64,000 nt of DNA from Methanobrevibacter thaueri (GCF_015062905.1 NZ_SUTK01000003.1:34774-98773); one strand, 5' to 3'; positions 17,233 to 27,300 are shown, counted from the first letter of the stretch. Translations and numbers: made by a program. Notes: generated by a model from the letters alone, not told the origin.

Positions 17233-18066
17233 ATGAATAAAAAGATAGGTATTTTATTTGCTTTGGTATTACTAGCTTTTTTAGTTATGGGTACTGCAAG
17301 CGCTGGTTTATTTGACTTTTTAGGGGGAGATGGAGCATCTGGCGATGCTACTGCTAACGATGAAAACACTTTCATTGTCGGATTCGATGCAGAATTCCCG
17401 CCTTACGGATATAAGGACGATAGTGGAAACTACACTGGTTTCGACTTAGACTTAGCAAAAGAAGTTTGTGAAAGAAACAATTGGACTTTCAAAGCACAAC
17501 CAATCGATTGGGATGCTAAAGATGCTGAATTAGAATCTGGTTCAATTGACTGTATCTGGAACGGATTCACCATTGACGGAAGGGAAAACGATTACTTATG
17601 GTCTGACCCATACTTTGACAACAAACAGGTCTTTGTTGTTAAAAAAGATGCTGGTGTTTCATCAATTGATGACTTATCCGGAAAAACTGTAGAAACACAA
17701 AAAGACTCTTCTGCATTAGCCGCACTTGAAGGTGACAACAAAACTATTGCAGATAAATTCGCAACATTAAATCAAGTAGCTGACTATAACACTGCATTCA
17801 TGGATTTAGAATCCGGTGCATGTGACGCAGTAGCTATGGATATTGGTGTAGCAGAGTACGATATCAAAAACAAAAACAACTCCGATGATTTCTCAATATT
17901 AGATCAATACATCACAACTGAGAAATATGGTGTTGGATTTAAAAAAGGAAACACTGATTTAAAAGATCAAGTACAAACAACTTTAGATGAAATGTTTGCA
18001 GACGGTACCGTTTTAAAAATCGCTGAAAAATACGGTATTTCTGAAGACGCTTTAATATCTAAATAA
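17233..18066 (+). CDS. Amino-acid ABC transporter substrate-binding protein
   Basis: 277 residues: a signal peptide (MNKKIGILFALVLLAFLVM, then TASAG), then a family 3 solute-binding domain with FIVGFDAEFPPYGYKDDSGNY, GFDLDLAKEVCER, SIDCIWNGFTID and KYGVGFKKGN. These match polar amino-acid binders of the GlnH/HisJ type. No lipobox Cys is present, so it is either released or held by an uncleaved N-terminal helix, which differs from Gram-positive homologues. It is the first gene of a three-gene operon with permease and ATPase. The ligand cannot be told from sequence. Confidence 0.93.
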   Translation: MNKKIGILFALVLLAFLVMGTASAGLFDFLGGDGASGDATANDENTFIVGFDAEFPPYGYKDDSGNYTGFDLDLAKEVCERNNWTFKAQPIDWDAKDAELESGSIDCIWNGFTIDGRENDYLWSDPYFDNKQVFVVKKDAGVSSIDDLSGKTVETQKDSSALAALEGDNKTIADKFATLNQVADYNTAFMDLESGACDAVAMDIGVAEYDIKNKNNSDDFSILDQYITTEKYGVGFKKGNTDLKDQVQTTLDEMFADGTVLKIAEKYGISEDALISK

Positions 18067-18096
18067 TTTAAATTAGTTGTGAGGGAGAATTAGTAA

Positions 18097-18747
18097 ATGA
18101 TATTAAGTAATGTTATTTCACAATTGCTTGGAGGTATGGTTACCTCAATTGAGATATTCTTACTTACTCTACTATTCTCTCTTCCTTTAGGTTTAGCAAT
18201 TGCCGGAGGAAGAATGAGTAGTTTTTCACCGATAAGGTGGCTGATGAAGGTATATATCTCAATCATGAGAGGTACACCGTTGATGTTACAATTAATCGTA
18301 GTATTTTTCGCACCATATTATGTGTTTGGTATGAGCTTGTCTCCTGATTACAGATTCATTGCGGTTATTATTGCATTCACTATGAATTATGCAGCTTACT
18401 TTGCTGAAATCTATAGGGGAGGAATTGAATCTATCAACAGCGGACAATATGAAGCGGCTCAAGTACTCGGTTATTCAAAATTGGAAACTTTCTTCATAAT
18501 CATCATGCCTCAAGTGGTTAAGGTAGTTCTTCCTTCTGTAACTAATGAAGTAATTACACTTGTAAAAGATACTTCACTGTCATTTGTAATTGCAATTCCT
18601 GAAATGTTCACTGTGGCTAAACAGATTGCAGCAGCTGACGCTTCAATTGCAGCATTGCTTGTAGCAGGTATATTCTATTATGTATTCAACGTTTTAGTGG
18701 CATTTGCTATGGAACACTTAGAAAAAAGATTGGATTATTATGAATAG
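18097..18747 (+). CDS. Amino-acid ABC transporter permease (HisM/GlnP type)
   Basis: 216 residues with five hydrophobic segments. The EAA loop that contacts the ATPase reads [24 protein letters not shown], and [15 protein letters not shown] is the usual polar amino-acid permease signature. The gene starts 31 bases after the binding protein gene with GAGGGAG as ribosome site, and the ATPase gene follows nine bases after its stop. It forms the homodimeric membrane channel of the importer. Confidence 0.95.
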   Translation: MILSNVISQLLGGMVTSIEIFLLTLLFSLPLGLAIAGGRMSSFSPIRWLMKVYISIMRGTPLMLQLIVVFFAPYYVFGMSLSPDYRFIAVIIAFTMNYAAYFAEIYRGGIESINSGQYEAAQVLGYSKLETFFIIIMPQVVKVVLPSVTNEVITLVKDTSLSFVIAIPEMFTVAKQIAAADASIAALLVAGIFYYVFNVLVAFAMEHLEKRLDYYE

Positions 18748-18755
18748 GTGGTAAA

Positions 18756-19439
18756 ATGAGTTTACTTGAAGTAAAGAATCTTAAGAAAAGTTTTGATGAT
18801 AATGTGGTCTTGAAAGATATTTCTCTAAGTGTTGAAAAAGGTGAAGTTTTAGCTATTATAGGACCGTCAGGTTCCGGAAAATCCACATTGCTTAGATGTA
18901 TAACAGATTTGGAAACTGAAGACAGCGGTGAAATCAAATTTGATGGAACTTTTGGTTTAGTGTTCCAGAATTTTAATCTGTTTCCACATCACTCCGTGAT
19001 GAAAAATATTACCAATGCGCCGTTGCGTGTTCAAAAGAGGAAAAAAAGTGAAGTTTATGCCCATGCAAGAGATTTACTTAAAAAGATGGGTCTTGAGGAT
19101 AAGGAGGATGCCTATCCTTGTGAGTTGTCTGGTGGTCAGCAGCAACGTGTATCAATTGCTCGTGCACTTGCAATGAACCCGGATATTCTATTCTTTGATG
19201 AACCAACTTCAGCGCTTGATCCTGAACTGACTGGGGAAATTTTGACAGTTATTAAAGAGCTTGCTGCTGAACATATGACAATGGTAATTGTAACTCACGA
19301 AATGGCCTTTGCCCGTAACGTCGCTGATACCATTATATTTATGGATGGTGGAGTTATCGTGGAGGAAGGTTCTCCTGAGGAAGTATTTTCATCTGATAAT
19401 CAGAGGATGAAGGATTTCTTAGGTAAATTTTATGATTAA
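18756..19439 (+). CDS. Amino-acid ABC transporter ATP-binding protein
   Basis: 227 residues with all ABC ATPase motifs: Walker [10 protein letters not shown] (about 35-43), Q-loop [14 protein letters not shown], signature [16 protein letters not shown], Walker [14 protein letters not shown] and the switch His in VTHEMAFA. It is slightly short for the GlnQ group (about 240) because the segment between Walker A and Q-loop is compact (DGTFGLVFQ). It energises the importer with the two genes upstream. Confidence 0.95.
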   Translation: MSLLEVKNLKKSFDDNVVLKDISLSVEKGEVLAIIGPSGSGKSTLLRCITDLETEDSGEIKFDGTFGLVFQNFNLFPHHSVMKNITNAPLRVQKRKKSEVYAHARDLLKKMGLEDKEDAYPCELSGGQQQRVSIARALAMNPDILFFDEPTSALDPELTGEILTVIKELAAEHMTMVIVTHEMAFARNVADTIIFMDGGVIVEEGSPEEVFSSDNQRMKDFLGKFYD

Positions 19440-19465
19440 ATTTTTTAATCATCTATTTTTTCATA
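19432..19465 (+). terminator. Hairpin plus T-tract terminating the ABC transporter operon
   Basis: ATGATTAAA (19432-19440), a TTT loop, then TTTAATCAT (19444-19452) form a perfect 9-bp stem overlapping the stop codon, followed by CTATTTTTTC. The remaining spacer to 19715 (about 260 bases) is AT-rich and shows no gene. Confidence 0.55.
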
Positions 19466-19715
19466 TTTTTCTACTATTCGAATAATTAAAATCACGTTCA
19501 TGTAGATTATTATTTTTTAATGAAACGTATTATTTAATTAATTACATTTTTAATTATTTCATTTCACATATTATTTCGAATACTTATGTATATTGTCATA
19601 TGGATGCATCGTTAAGATTTTTCTTATTTTGACTGAATTGCATGAGATAGGATAATTATATTTAATATGGTATACAAATTATGATTAACTATGGATTTAT
19701 ATGAGGTGATAGTTA

Positions 19716-20384
19716 ATGCGTTGTCCTAACTGTGATAGTGAAAATAATGATTCCGCAAAATTTTGTAAAAAATGTGGAACTCCCTTGAAAAAAGAACTGA
19801 GTCATGAAAACATGATTAACTCTATGAACAATAAATCAGGAAAAGATGATACTACCAAATACCTAATTGTTGCATTGGCAATTGTTGCAATTGTTCTTGC
19901 AGGTGCTTTTGTCTATATTTATGGATTTGGTTCACATCAAAGTAATGATTCCCAACCTCAACAAATTCAAAGTGCTGATGATGACAGCGAACCAGTTCAG
20001 GCCGAAAGCTCTTCTTCATCACAAGCTTCACAAGCTTCTAAAAGCACTCCAAAAACCACTTCCATGTCCATACGGGGTGGAAGCTTTACAACTGGCGGGG
20101 AACTGGAGGACAAGACTTATGCTTCTATTGATGTAGGTTCACAGCATGCCGGTGAGAAAGTTATTTTGCAAATCTTTTATTCACGTGACGGATCCACTTT
20201 AAACAATGGTAATATGGTTCCGGTAACCGTGGATTCAAGCGGACATCTTGAAGTATCTAGTGCAGATGCATACAAATATTTCCCTGACTTTGCTGAAATT
20301 AATTTATACGACGAATCAGGCAGCAAATTACTTGATACAAAAAGTGTAAGCTTAAGTCCGGAAGCAGGTACTCAAACATTCTAA
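19716..20384 (+). CDS. Zinc-ribbon membrane protein with extracellular beta domain
   Basis: 222 residues. An N-terminal zinc ribbon (RCPNCDSENNDSAKFCKKCG, two CxxC pairs) is followed by one transmembrane helix (about residues 49-70). A Ser/Gln-rich linker and a roughly 100-residue beta-rich external domain complete it. This zinc-ribbon, helix, external-domain layout is common in surface-associated proteins of Methanobrevibacter-like archaea. Its function is unknown; sensing or surface organisation is possible. GAGGTGAT lies just upstream of the ATG. The gene stands alone between the ABC operon and the UDP-sugar dehydrogenase. Confidence 0.8.
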   Translation: MRCPNCDSENNDSAKFCKKCGTPLKKELSHENMINSMNNKSGKDDTTKYLIVALAIVAIVLAGAFVYIYGFGSHQSNDSQPQQIQSADDDSEPVQAESSSSSQASQASKSTPKTTSMSIRGGSFTTGGELEDKTYASIDVGSQHAGEKVILQIFYSRDGSTLNNGNMVPVTVDSSGHLEVSSADAYKYFPDFAEINLYDESGSKLLDTKSVSLSPEAGTQTF

Positions 20385-20412
20385 TTGAGTACTGATTTTT
20401 TCTTTTTTTTGG
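20368..20412 (+). terminator. Hairpin plus T-tract after the zinc-ribbon gene
   Basis: GTACTCAA (20368-20375) pairs with TTGAGTAC (20385-20392), leaving a nine-base loop that contains the stop codon. TTTTTTCTTTTTTTT follows directly. Confidence 0.5.
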
Positions 20413-20453
20413 ATTAGTATTAATCCTTTGATTTCTATTAAAAATAATGCATA

Positions 20454-20461
20454 TTTATATA
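20454..20461 (+). promoter_or_regulatory. Candidate TATA box of the UDP-sugar dehydrogenase gene
   Basis: TTTATATA about 36 nt upstream of the ATG at 20497, after the terminator of the preceding gene; consistent with a new transcription unit. Confidence 0.4.
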
Positions 20462-20496
20462 ATTTTTTTATTAAATATTAATATGGAGATGATTAT

Positions 20497-21819
20497 ATGA
20501 ATATAACTATAATAGGAACCGGTTATGTGGGCCTTGTAACCGGCGCTTGCTTTTCAAAAATGGGAAATAAAGTTTATTGTGTTGATACTGATAGTGAAAA
20601 AATTGAAGGCCTTAAGAATAATGTTATACCTATTTTCGAACCTCAATTAAATGAAATCGTTAAAACTTCACATGATAGAGGGGATCTAGTTTTTACCACT
20701 AACATTAGGGATGCGTTGGATAATACGGATATTATCTTTATAGCTGTAGGCACTCCTATGAAAGATGATGGAAGCGCAAATTTGGACTATATTTTTGAAG
20801 CTGCAAGGAATATTGGAAACAGCTTGTCGCATGATTCCTTAATAGTGATTAAGTCCACAGTTCCTGTAGGAACTGCATTTGAAGTAAAAAAGGAAATAGA
20901 GGATATTCTATCTGAAAACAATTCAAATGTTAAAATTGATATTGCATCCAATCCAGAGTTTTTAAAGGAAGGCAGTGCGGTTAATGATTGTTTGCGTCCG
21001 GATAGGATAGTATTGGGTGCTGAAAAGGACGAAGTATTTGAAACTTTAAAAGATTTATATTCATCTTTCGTCTTTAATCATGACCGATTTATTTTAATGG
21101 ATATTAAAAGCTCTGAAATGACCAAGTATGTTGCAAATGCAATGCTTGCAACTAAAATATCATTCATGAATGAAATTGCGAATATCTGTGAAGTTACCGG
21201 AGCCAATATTAAAAATGTGCGTTTGGGAATTGGGTCTGATAAACGTATAGGCTATGATTTTATTTATGCCGGATGCGGTTATGGAGGAAGTTGCTTTCCA
21301 AAGGATGTTCAGGCTTTGATTAATACCGCCCAGCAAAACGGTTATGACCCTAAAATTTTATCCAATGTTGAAGAGGTCAATAATCATCAAAAGAAGGTCT
21401 TGGTGAATAAGGTGGTCAGTAGGTTTGGAGATGATTTAAGTGGCCTTACCTTTGCAATTTGGGGTCTTTCATTCAAGCCATACACAAATGATGTTCGTGA
21501 AGCTACATCACTTACTGTAATCTCATCACTCATTGATAAAGGTGCAAAGATTAAGGCATATGATTCAAAAGCAATCGAGGAATTTAAAAAGTTCATTGAT
21601 GACAAATATTTGGATTCTATTGAATTTGCAGACAGCAGATATTCAGCTTTGGACGGTTGTGAAGCATTGATATTGATCACTGAATGGAAGGAATTCAGAA
21701 ATCCTGATTTTAATCTTCTTGCAGATAAGCTGAATAAAAAGATAATATTTGATGGAAGAAATATTTATAATCCAAAAATAAGAAACATTGGATTTGAATT
21801 ATATCAAATTGGATGTTAA
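20497..21819 (+). CDS. ugd: UDP-glucose 6-dehydrogenase family protein
   Basis: 440 residues, usual for UDP-sugar dehydrogenases. An NAD-binding N-terminus (MNITIIGTGYVGLVTGACFSKMG), VGTPMKDDGSANLDYI, NPEFLKEGSA, and the catalytic Cys motif GCGYGGSCFPKDV are all present, as is FKPYTNDVREA in the C-terminal substrate domain. EGSAVNDCLRPDRIVLG and the spacing fit UDP-glucose dehydrogenase, giving UDP-glucuronate; UDP-HexNAc or other UDP-sugar dehydrogenases are related alternatives. The product would be a precursor for an acidic sugar in the polymer made by the surrounding glycosyltransferases. Confidence 0.9.
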   Translation: MNITIIGTGYVGLVTGACFSKMGNKVYCVDTDSEKIEGLKNNVIPIFEPQLNEIVKTSHDRGDLVFTTNIRDALDNTDIIFIAVGTPMKDDGSANLDYIFEAARNIGNSLSHDSLIVIKSTVPVGTAFEVKKEIEDILSENNSNVKIDIASNPEFLKEGSAVNDCLRPDRIVLGAEKDEVFETLKDLYSSFVFNHDRFILMDIKSSEMTKYVANAMLATKISFMNEIANICEVTGANIKNVRLGIGSDKRIGYDFIYAGCGYGGSCFPKDVQALINTAQQNGYDPKILSNVEEVNNHQKKVLVNKVVSRFGDDLSGLTFAIWGLSFKPYTNDVREATSLTVISSLIDKGAKIKAYDSKAIEEFKKFIDDKYLDSIEFADSRYSALDGCEALILITEWKEFRNPDFNLLADKLNKKIIFDGRNIYNPKIRNIGFELYQIGC

Positions 21820-21891
21820 GAGTTTTAATCCTGTTTTAACACTCATTAACCCTTTCAAACTATGACTTTATCGAAAAATTGAGGTCAATAT

Positions 21892-22941
21892 ATGGTATTA
21901 AAAAAGGAGAGAATATTTTATTTAGATGAAATAAGGGCACTAGCCATCATTTTTGTTATCTTTATTCATGTAAGCAAATGGTTTGCATGGGCGGAGACTC
22001 CAAATACTTTGTATTGTAATTTCTCTTCTTCTTTTGCAGTATTGGGTGATTTGGGAGTTCCATTATTTTTCATGATTAGTGGGGCATTATTATTGGATAG
22101 GGACTATGAATTTAAATCATTTTTTAAACGCAGATTCAGTAGAATATTTGTTCCGTTTGTTTTCTGGATGGCTGTGGTCATACTTTTTAAAGTGTTCCTA
22201 ATGGACCATGCTTATGGTTTTGATGATATCATGAACATCATATTTAAAGAGGGATATGTTTGGTTCATTTGGACATTGGCAGGATTATATTTGTTTATTC
22301 CTGTCTTAAGTCCTTTCATTAAAAAGTTTAAGTTTAAAGGTGCCGAATATTTCTTAATAATTTGGATTATTACATTTTTCTCTAATGTATTTCACTTTAT
22401 ACCTCCTAAAATTAATTTAACATATTTTTCAGGATTTTTAGGTTATTTTGTATTGGGTTGGTATTTATCAAATAAGGAATTTAAATGGTCTGATAAAGCA
22501 ATGATTGCAATAAGCAGTATAATGTTTTTGGTCTTTACAGGCATACATTTATATGTGATTCTATATTCAATTGATTTAGGAAATTTCTATTTGACTCCAA
22601 TTCCTGTATTCCAGGCTTCTGGATTATATTTATTTTTAAGATATTCCGCTAAAATTGCCGAATCCGGAGAGGGTTCATTAATTTCGAAAATATATTTTGG
22701 AATTAAATATTCCAAATTAGGAAAATTAATTTTATCTTTAAGCCTTTGCAGCTATGGAATCTACCTAACTCATTATCTTTTTATTTGGGGTTTTCAGATT
22801 TTAGATGAAACCTATAACCTATTTTTGAGAAATCCTTTTAAATGGATTCCATTCATGATTTTAGTAGTTCTCATGGGGTCATGGGCTTTGATTTGGATTT
22901 TCAGTAAAATACCTTCTCTAAAAAAGTTCAGTGGAACATAA
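21892..22941 (+). CDS. Acyltransferase 3 family membrane protein, subtype B copy
   Basis: 349 residues, about ten hydrophobic helices. It shares RIFYLDEIRALAIIFVIFIHVSKWF, GVPLFFMISGALLLDRDYEF, FKEGYVWFIWTLAGLYLF and FSKIPSLKKFSGT with the gene at 5158, so the two are paralogues spread about 16 kb apart. GAGGTC precedes the ATG. O-acylation of an external glycan is the expected role. It lies downstream of the UDP-sugar dehydrogenase and upstream of a run of GT2 genes. Confidence 0.9.
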   Translation: MVLKKERIFYLDEIRALAIIFVIFIHVSKWFAWAETPNTLYCNFSSSFAVLGDLGVPLFFMISGALLLDRDYEFKSFFKRRFSRIFVPFVFWMAVVILFKVFLMDHAYGFDDIMNIIFKEGYVWFIWTLAGLYLFIPVLSPFIKKFKFKGAEYFLIIWIITFFSNVFHFIPPKINLTYFSGFLGYFVLGWYLSNKEFKWSDKAMIAISSIMFLVFTGIHLYVILYSIDLGNFYLTPIPVFQASGLYLFLRYSAKIAESGEGSLISKIYFGIKYSKLGKLILSLSLCSYGIYLTHYLFIWGFQILDETYNLFLRNPFKWIPFMILVVLMGSWALIWIFSKIPSLKKFSGT

Positions 22942-23050
22942 TTATGATGTTTCTAAGTAATTATGCATAAGTTTTAATTATGTTAAATATATAACTATTA
23001 TATATACTATTTAAATATAGGAATTAATCATATTTTTAGAGGGGTTAATT

Positions 23051-24136
23051 TTGGCTAAAGTGTCTATTATCATTCCTATTTTCAATGTCGAACGCTACAT
23101 TAATGAGTGCATTGATAGTGTAATTAATCAAACATTAACTGATATTGAGATTATCTGCATTGATGATGGTTCTACTGATAATTCGCTAAATTTAGTCAAG
23201 GAATACTCAGATTCAAGGATAAAAATAATCTCACAAGAGAATAAAGGGCTGGCGGCATCAAGAAACGTTGGAATTGAACATGCAAATGGTGAATATATTA
23301 CTTTTTTGGACTCTGATGATTATTTAAGACTTGATGCATTGGAGAAACTTTATGCAGTTTGTCAAGAAAATTCACTGGACATTGCAATAACTAAAATAAT
23401 TAACTTTTATGATGATAATAGGGAAGAGTACAGTGACGATTACTTTGATATGAAATTCCTAAAAGATGCCTGCGGAGATAATGTGTTTAGCTACAGGGAT
23501 GTTTATGATTCGGTCTTAAATATTTCCGTAACCGGTCCGGCAAAATTATTCAGAAGAGATTTTATTAAAGACATCAAATATCATGAAAATCTGATTTTCG
23601 AAGACAATCCATTTTTTGTTGAAGCAATATTTAAGGCGGAAAGGGTTTATTTTTATGATGAGTATATGTATTGGAGGAGAATTCGCAAGAATTCAATTAC
23701 CCAATCCAATTTTTCAAATTTCCCGGATTTAATTGAAATATATAATATTATATATGATTTACTTAAAGATCTGGAAGTTTATGAAGATTTTAAAGATAAG
23801 ATTTTTAAAAAGAAATTCACTAACATTTATACCAGGTTTGTTGAAGTAACTGATGAATATAAACCGGACTTTTTTGAAAAAATTCAAGAGGATTTCCCAA
23901 AATCCCTTATGGATTTGGAAAAGGATGAGGATTTTGGCAAATTCAATCCTAGAGCAAAATTTATTCTTTATACAGGCATTAATTCAAAAACTTATCAGGA
24001 ATTTGAATCAGCTGTTAAGGAATATGACTTAAAAAAGAAAAAACGGAAAAAATCTAAAAAGAAGCCAAATATTTTTAAAAGAGTTTATAATAAATTTTTG
24101 AAATATATTAGGAAAATGCTTCATTTCCCACGATAA
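23051..24136 (+). CDS. Family 2 glycosyltransferase (TTG start)
   Basis: 361 residues. GT2 motifs: VSIIIPIFNVERYINECIDS, IDDGSTDNS (37-45), GLAASRNVGI and FLDSDDYL (about 86-93); LIFEDNPFF near residue 180 supplies the acidic acceptor-side residues. The C-terminus is strongly basic (KKKKRKKSKKK, then NIFKRVYNKFLKYIRK). The start is TTG at 23051, supported by GAGGGG eight bases upstream and by homology beginning at once. The closest relative is the next gene (24219), suggesting tandem duplication. Confidence 0.9.
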   Translation: MAKVSIIIPIFNVERYINECIDSVINQTLTDIEIICIDDGSTDNSLNLVKEYSDSRIKIISQENKGLAASRNVGIEHANGEYITFLDSDDYLRLDALEKLYAVCQENSLDIAITKIINFYDDNREEYSDDYFDMKFLKDACGDNVFSYRDVYDSVLNISVTGPAKLFRRDFIKDIKYHENLIFEDNPFFVEAIFKAERVYFYDEYMYWRRIRKNSITQSNFSNFPDLIEIYNIIYDLLKDLEVYEDFKDKIFKKKFTNIYTRFVEVTDEYKPDFFEKIQEDFPKSLMDLEKDEDFGKFNPRAKFILYTGINSKTYQEFESAVKEYDLKKKKRKKSKKKPNIFKRVYNKFLKYIRKMLHFPR

Positions 24137-24218
24137 GCTAGTAGATTATAGAAATGCATCTTGTGAAAAAAAGTTAAAATGTCAATAGGGCGCTAAAAAA
24201 CATTTAAAAAGGGTTAGT

Positions 24219-25394
24219 ATGGTAAAAATTTCAGTAATTATTCCAGTATACAATGTTGAAGATTACTTAAAAGAGTGTATTAATAGTGTTGTTAGTCAAA
24301 GCCTAAAAGATATTGAAATAATATGCATCAACGACGGTTCAACCGATAATTCGTTGAATATACTAAATTCCTATGATGATAAACGTATTAGAATAATCGA
24401 TCAGGAAAATAAAGGTCTTGCGGCATCAAGGAATATAGGTTTGGATGCAGCAGTTGGGGAATATGTTTGCTTTTTAGATTCTGACGATTATCTGGAAACA
24501 TCTGCACTTCAAGAATTGTATGAAATCGCCCAAAGCAACTCTACTGATTTTGTAGTATTTAAATTAATAAATTTTGACGATAAAACCAGGGAAAAAATAA
24601 TAGATGATTATTATGAAAATCTCATTTTAAAAGAAAAAGCGGATGGGAAGGTATTCAATCCTGTTGATGACATTGGGGAAAATCTTTTAGGGTTGTCAGT
24701 CACCGCACCTGGAAACTTATTTAAAAATGAATTTATTGGGGATATGAGATTTCCTGAAGGTTTGATTTTTGAAGACAACCTGTTTTATACAGAAGCTCTG
24801 CTTAAAGCCAAAAGAGTCTATTTTTATGATAAGCACTTATACTTCAGGCGTGTGAGGTCTGATTCGATTACCCAATCACATACTGAAAAATTTTCAGACT
24901 GGATAGATATATCTAAATTGATAGTTGAATTAGCGAAAAAATATGGCTGCTATGAAAAGTTAAAAGATCAGTTGTATAAAAAAAGAATTGTAGATTCGTA
25001 CTATCTGTTTACCCACGTAAAAGAGGAAGAAAAGGAGGAATTCTTTCAAAAGATTAAGGCCGATTTTAACGATTCGAGAGAAAAATATGAAAATGATGAG
25101 GATTTCAAGAATCTCCCTTTCTATGTACGTTTAATGTTTAAATCCGCATTATACTGTGAAAACCATATTGAATATGAATCCATTAACCTAAGGCATAAGT
25201 TAAGAAAACGGCAGACCAAGATAAACAATAAAATTTTCAGATTAGAATATGAAATTGATGTACTTAAAAATGATAATACAGAATTGAAAAAAGAAATATC
25301 GAAGTATAAGAAGCAAAATAATGCTATTTTCAATTCTAGAAGCTGGAAAATGGTAAAACCGCTTAGCCAAATCAAAAATGTATTAAGAAGATGA
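24219..25394 (+). CDS. Family 2 glycosyltransferase with coiled coil and SWK-type tail
   Basis: 391 residues. GT2 motifs are VSQSLKDIEIICINDGSTDNS, GLAASRNIGL and FLDSDDYLE, with LIFEDNLFYTEAL on the acceptor side. Residues 320-370 form a Lys/Glu-rich coiled coil, and the last 20 residues contain SRSWKMVKPLSQIK, a version of the SWKITSPLR tail found in other enzymes of this locus. Its N-terminal 300 residues parallel the gene at 23051. The next gene starts four bases after this stop, so the two are translated together. Confidence 0.9.
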   Translation: MVKISVIIPVYNVEDYLKECINSVVSQSLKDIEIICINDGSTDNSLNILNSYDDKRIRIIDQENKGLAASRNIGLDAAVGEYVCFLDSDDYLETSALQELYEIAQSNSTDFVVFKLINFDDKTREKIIDDYYENLILKEKADGKVFNPVDDIGENLLGLSVTAPGNLFKNEFIGDMRFPEGLIFEDNLFYTEALLKAKRVYFYDKHLYFRRVRSDSITQSHTEKFSDWIDISKLIVELAKKYGCYEKLKDQLYKKRIVDSYYLFTHVKEEEKEEFFQKIKADFNDSREKYENDEDFKNLPFYVRLMFKSALYCENHIEYESINLRHKLRKRQTKINNKIFRLEYEIDVLKNDNTELKKEISKYKKQNNAIFNSRSWKMVKPLSQIKNVLRR

Positions 25395-25398
25395 AAAA

Positions 25399-27300
25399 AT
25401 GACAAAAGTTTCTATAATATTGCCTGTTTACAATAGTGAAAAATACTTAAGGAATACTTTAAACTGTATTCTAACTCAAACATTAGAAGATTTTGAGTTG
25501 ATATGCGTTAATGATGGTTCCACAGACGGGTCCTTGGAAATCTTAAATGAATTTTCAAATATTGACTCACGGATTAAAGTCATTTCACAAAAAAACAGCG
25601 GTCCAGGCAGTGCCAGAAATGCCGGATTAAATGAAAGTGATGGGGAATACATCTTTTTTATGGATTCCGATGATTATATCGCGCCTGATTTTCTGAAATT
25701 AACCTATGACAATATGACCTCTAATGATTCAGACATTGCATTTTTTAAAATTGGCAGCCTCATTGACGATAAGAAAACGAATAGTGCGACATATTTTGAG
25801 TTTGATAAGATATTTCCGCGTGTGGAGTTTAACAATTTCACTTTTAACTATAAATCCGTTAAAATGTATGTGTTAAATGCATATTTTGCCCCATGGACCA
25901 AATTATATAAAAATGACTTCTTGAAAAGCTATGATGATTTTGTATTTGATGAAGACTTGCCTTTTGAAGACATACTTTTTCATGTTAAATCAATGCTGAG
26001 GTCATCAAGAATATCTTTTGTTCCAGAATATCTGTACTATTATAGATTGGATAATGAAGATTCCGTTTCCTATGATTCCACATTACACGATTCCATATTT
26101 AAAGTGGTGGACAGGGTTAAGGATTTTCTGGTATCTGAAAATTATTATGATAGATTCAAAAATGAATATGAACTGTTTAGGATAGCTCAAATAATAAGAC
26201 ATATTCCTCAAAATCCCGATGAGGAGTACTATAAAAAGGCAAAATCATATTTGGATGGAATAAACTCTGATAAAAATCCATTGGTTTCAAAGCACATTAA
26301 AAGAAGATGGGATGCATTTTCCAATGCCTCAAATCCTTATGTTTATGAAATTAATCGAGAAATTCCATTGTTGCATGAAAGACATTCGGAATTGAAGCAG
26401 GAAAAACAAAAATTAAAAAAACAGAAAAAGAAATATATTCGCCAACTTGAAAATCAGAAGAACATTCAAAAAGAGATATATTCTACTAGAATCTGGAAGC
26501 TTATTAAAATAGCCAAAACAATAAGGGCATTATTCTCAAATAACAGCGCTGATCTCGAGATAAATGTAAATGAAGAGGAATTAACCGAAAATTTAAATGA
26601 ATACAAAAAGATTTATCCTCCTAAAGAATGTCCGATTTGTGGGCATGTGGGAATCGACTTTAGGCCTTATCCTCAAATAGTTCACAGGGAAGTGGAATGC
26701 CCTAACTGTTTAAGCCATGAAAGGCACAGGGCTCTATGGCTGTATTTCCGGCAGAACAATCACATATTAAAGAATGGCAACAGGGTTCTTCATTTTGCTC
26801 CAGAGGAACAATTCAGAAAATTATTCTCCGAATGCGATATAGAATATCATCCTGTTGATGTCAGTGATGAAAAATGGCATATTGAAGAGATAGTTGATGT
26901 TCAGGATATTCCATATGAAGACAATTATTTTGATTTGATTTATTGTTCACATGTCCTGGAACATGTTCCTGATGATAAAAAGGCATTAAGCGAACTTTAC
27001 CGTGTTCTAAAGCCCGGAGGAACTGCATTAATATTGGTTCCAATCAATGGAATCGCTTTCGAACTTCCTCACAATTATGAGAAGACACTTGAAGATGCGA
27101 AATACAATACTCCTGAACTGAGAGAAAAACATTACGGCCAATTTGATCATGTAAGGCTTTATGGAACAGATTTTAAAGACAGGTTAATGGAATCAGGTTT
27201 TGATATAAAATCTGACGATTTTATTAAAAATTTAGGTCATGAAACGGTTGAGCGATATGCCCTGATAAAAGATGAAAACATATTTGAATGCACTAAATAG
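25399..27300 (+). CDS. GT2 glycosyltransferase fused to a zinc-ribbon/SAM-dependent methyltransferase
   Basis: 633 residues in three parts. Residues 1-320 are a GT2 enzyme (VSIILPVYNSEKYL, VNDGSTDGS, GPGSARNAGL, FMDSDDYI, LPFEDILFH). Residues 330-375 form a basic coiled coil ending in STRIWKLIKIAKTIR. From residue 411 a four-Cys zinc knuckle (CPICG...CPNC) leads into a class I methyltransferase with IPYEDNYFDLIYCSHVLEHV and YRVLKPGGTALILVP. The methyltransferase part resembles stand-alone enzymes that methylate sugars or lipids in polysaccharide clusters; capping of the glycan chain by methylation is my inference. Start is the ATG at 25399. Confidence 0.9.
   Translation: MTKVSIILPVYNSEKYLRNTLNCILTQTLEDFELICVNDGSTDGSLEILNEFSNIDSRIKVISQKNSGPGSARNAGLNESDGEYIFFMDSDDYIAPDFLKLTYDNMTSNDSDIAFFKIGSLIDDKKTNSATYFEFDKIFPRVEFNNFTFNYKSVKMYVLNAYFAPWTKLYKNDFLKSYDDFVFDEDLPFEDILFHVKSMLRSSRISFVPEYLYYYRLDNEDSVSYDSTLHDSIFKVVDRVKDFLVSENYYDRFKNEYELFRIAQIIRHIPQNPDEEYYKKAKSYLDGINSDKNPLVSKHIKRRWDAFSNASNPYVYEINREIPLLHERHSELKQEKQKLKKQKKKYIRQLENQKNIQKEIYSTRIWKLIKIAKTIRALFSNNSADLEINVNEEELTENLNEYKKIYPPKECPICGHVGIDFRPYPQIVHREVECPNCLSHERHRALWLYFRQNNHILKNGNRVLHFAPEEQFRKLFSECDIEYHPVDVSDEKWHIEEIVDVQDIPYEDNYFDLIYCSHVLEHVPDDKKALSELYRVLKPGGTALILVPINGIAFELPHNYEKTLEDAKYNTPELREKHYGQFDHVRLYGTDFKDRLMESGFDIKSDDFIKNLGHETVERYALIKDENIFECTK

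Noticed and set aside
19470..19590. Imperfect inverted repeats ATTCGAATAAT / ATTATTTCGAATA in the spacer after the ABC operon
   Set aside because: About 90 bases apart, short and AT-rich, so chance is likely; no element ends or gene accompany them.
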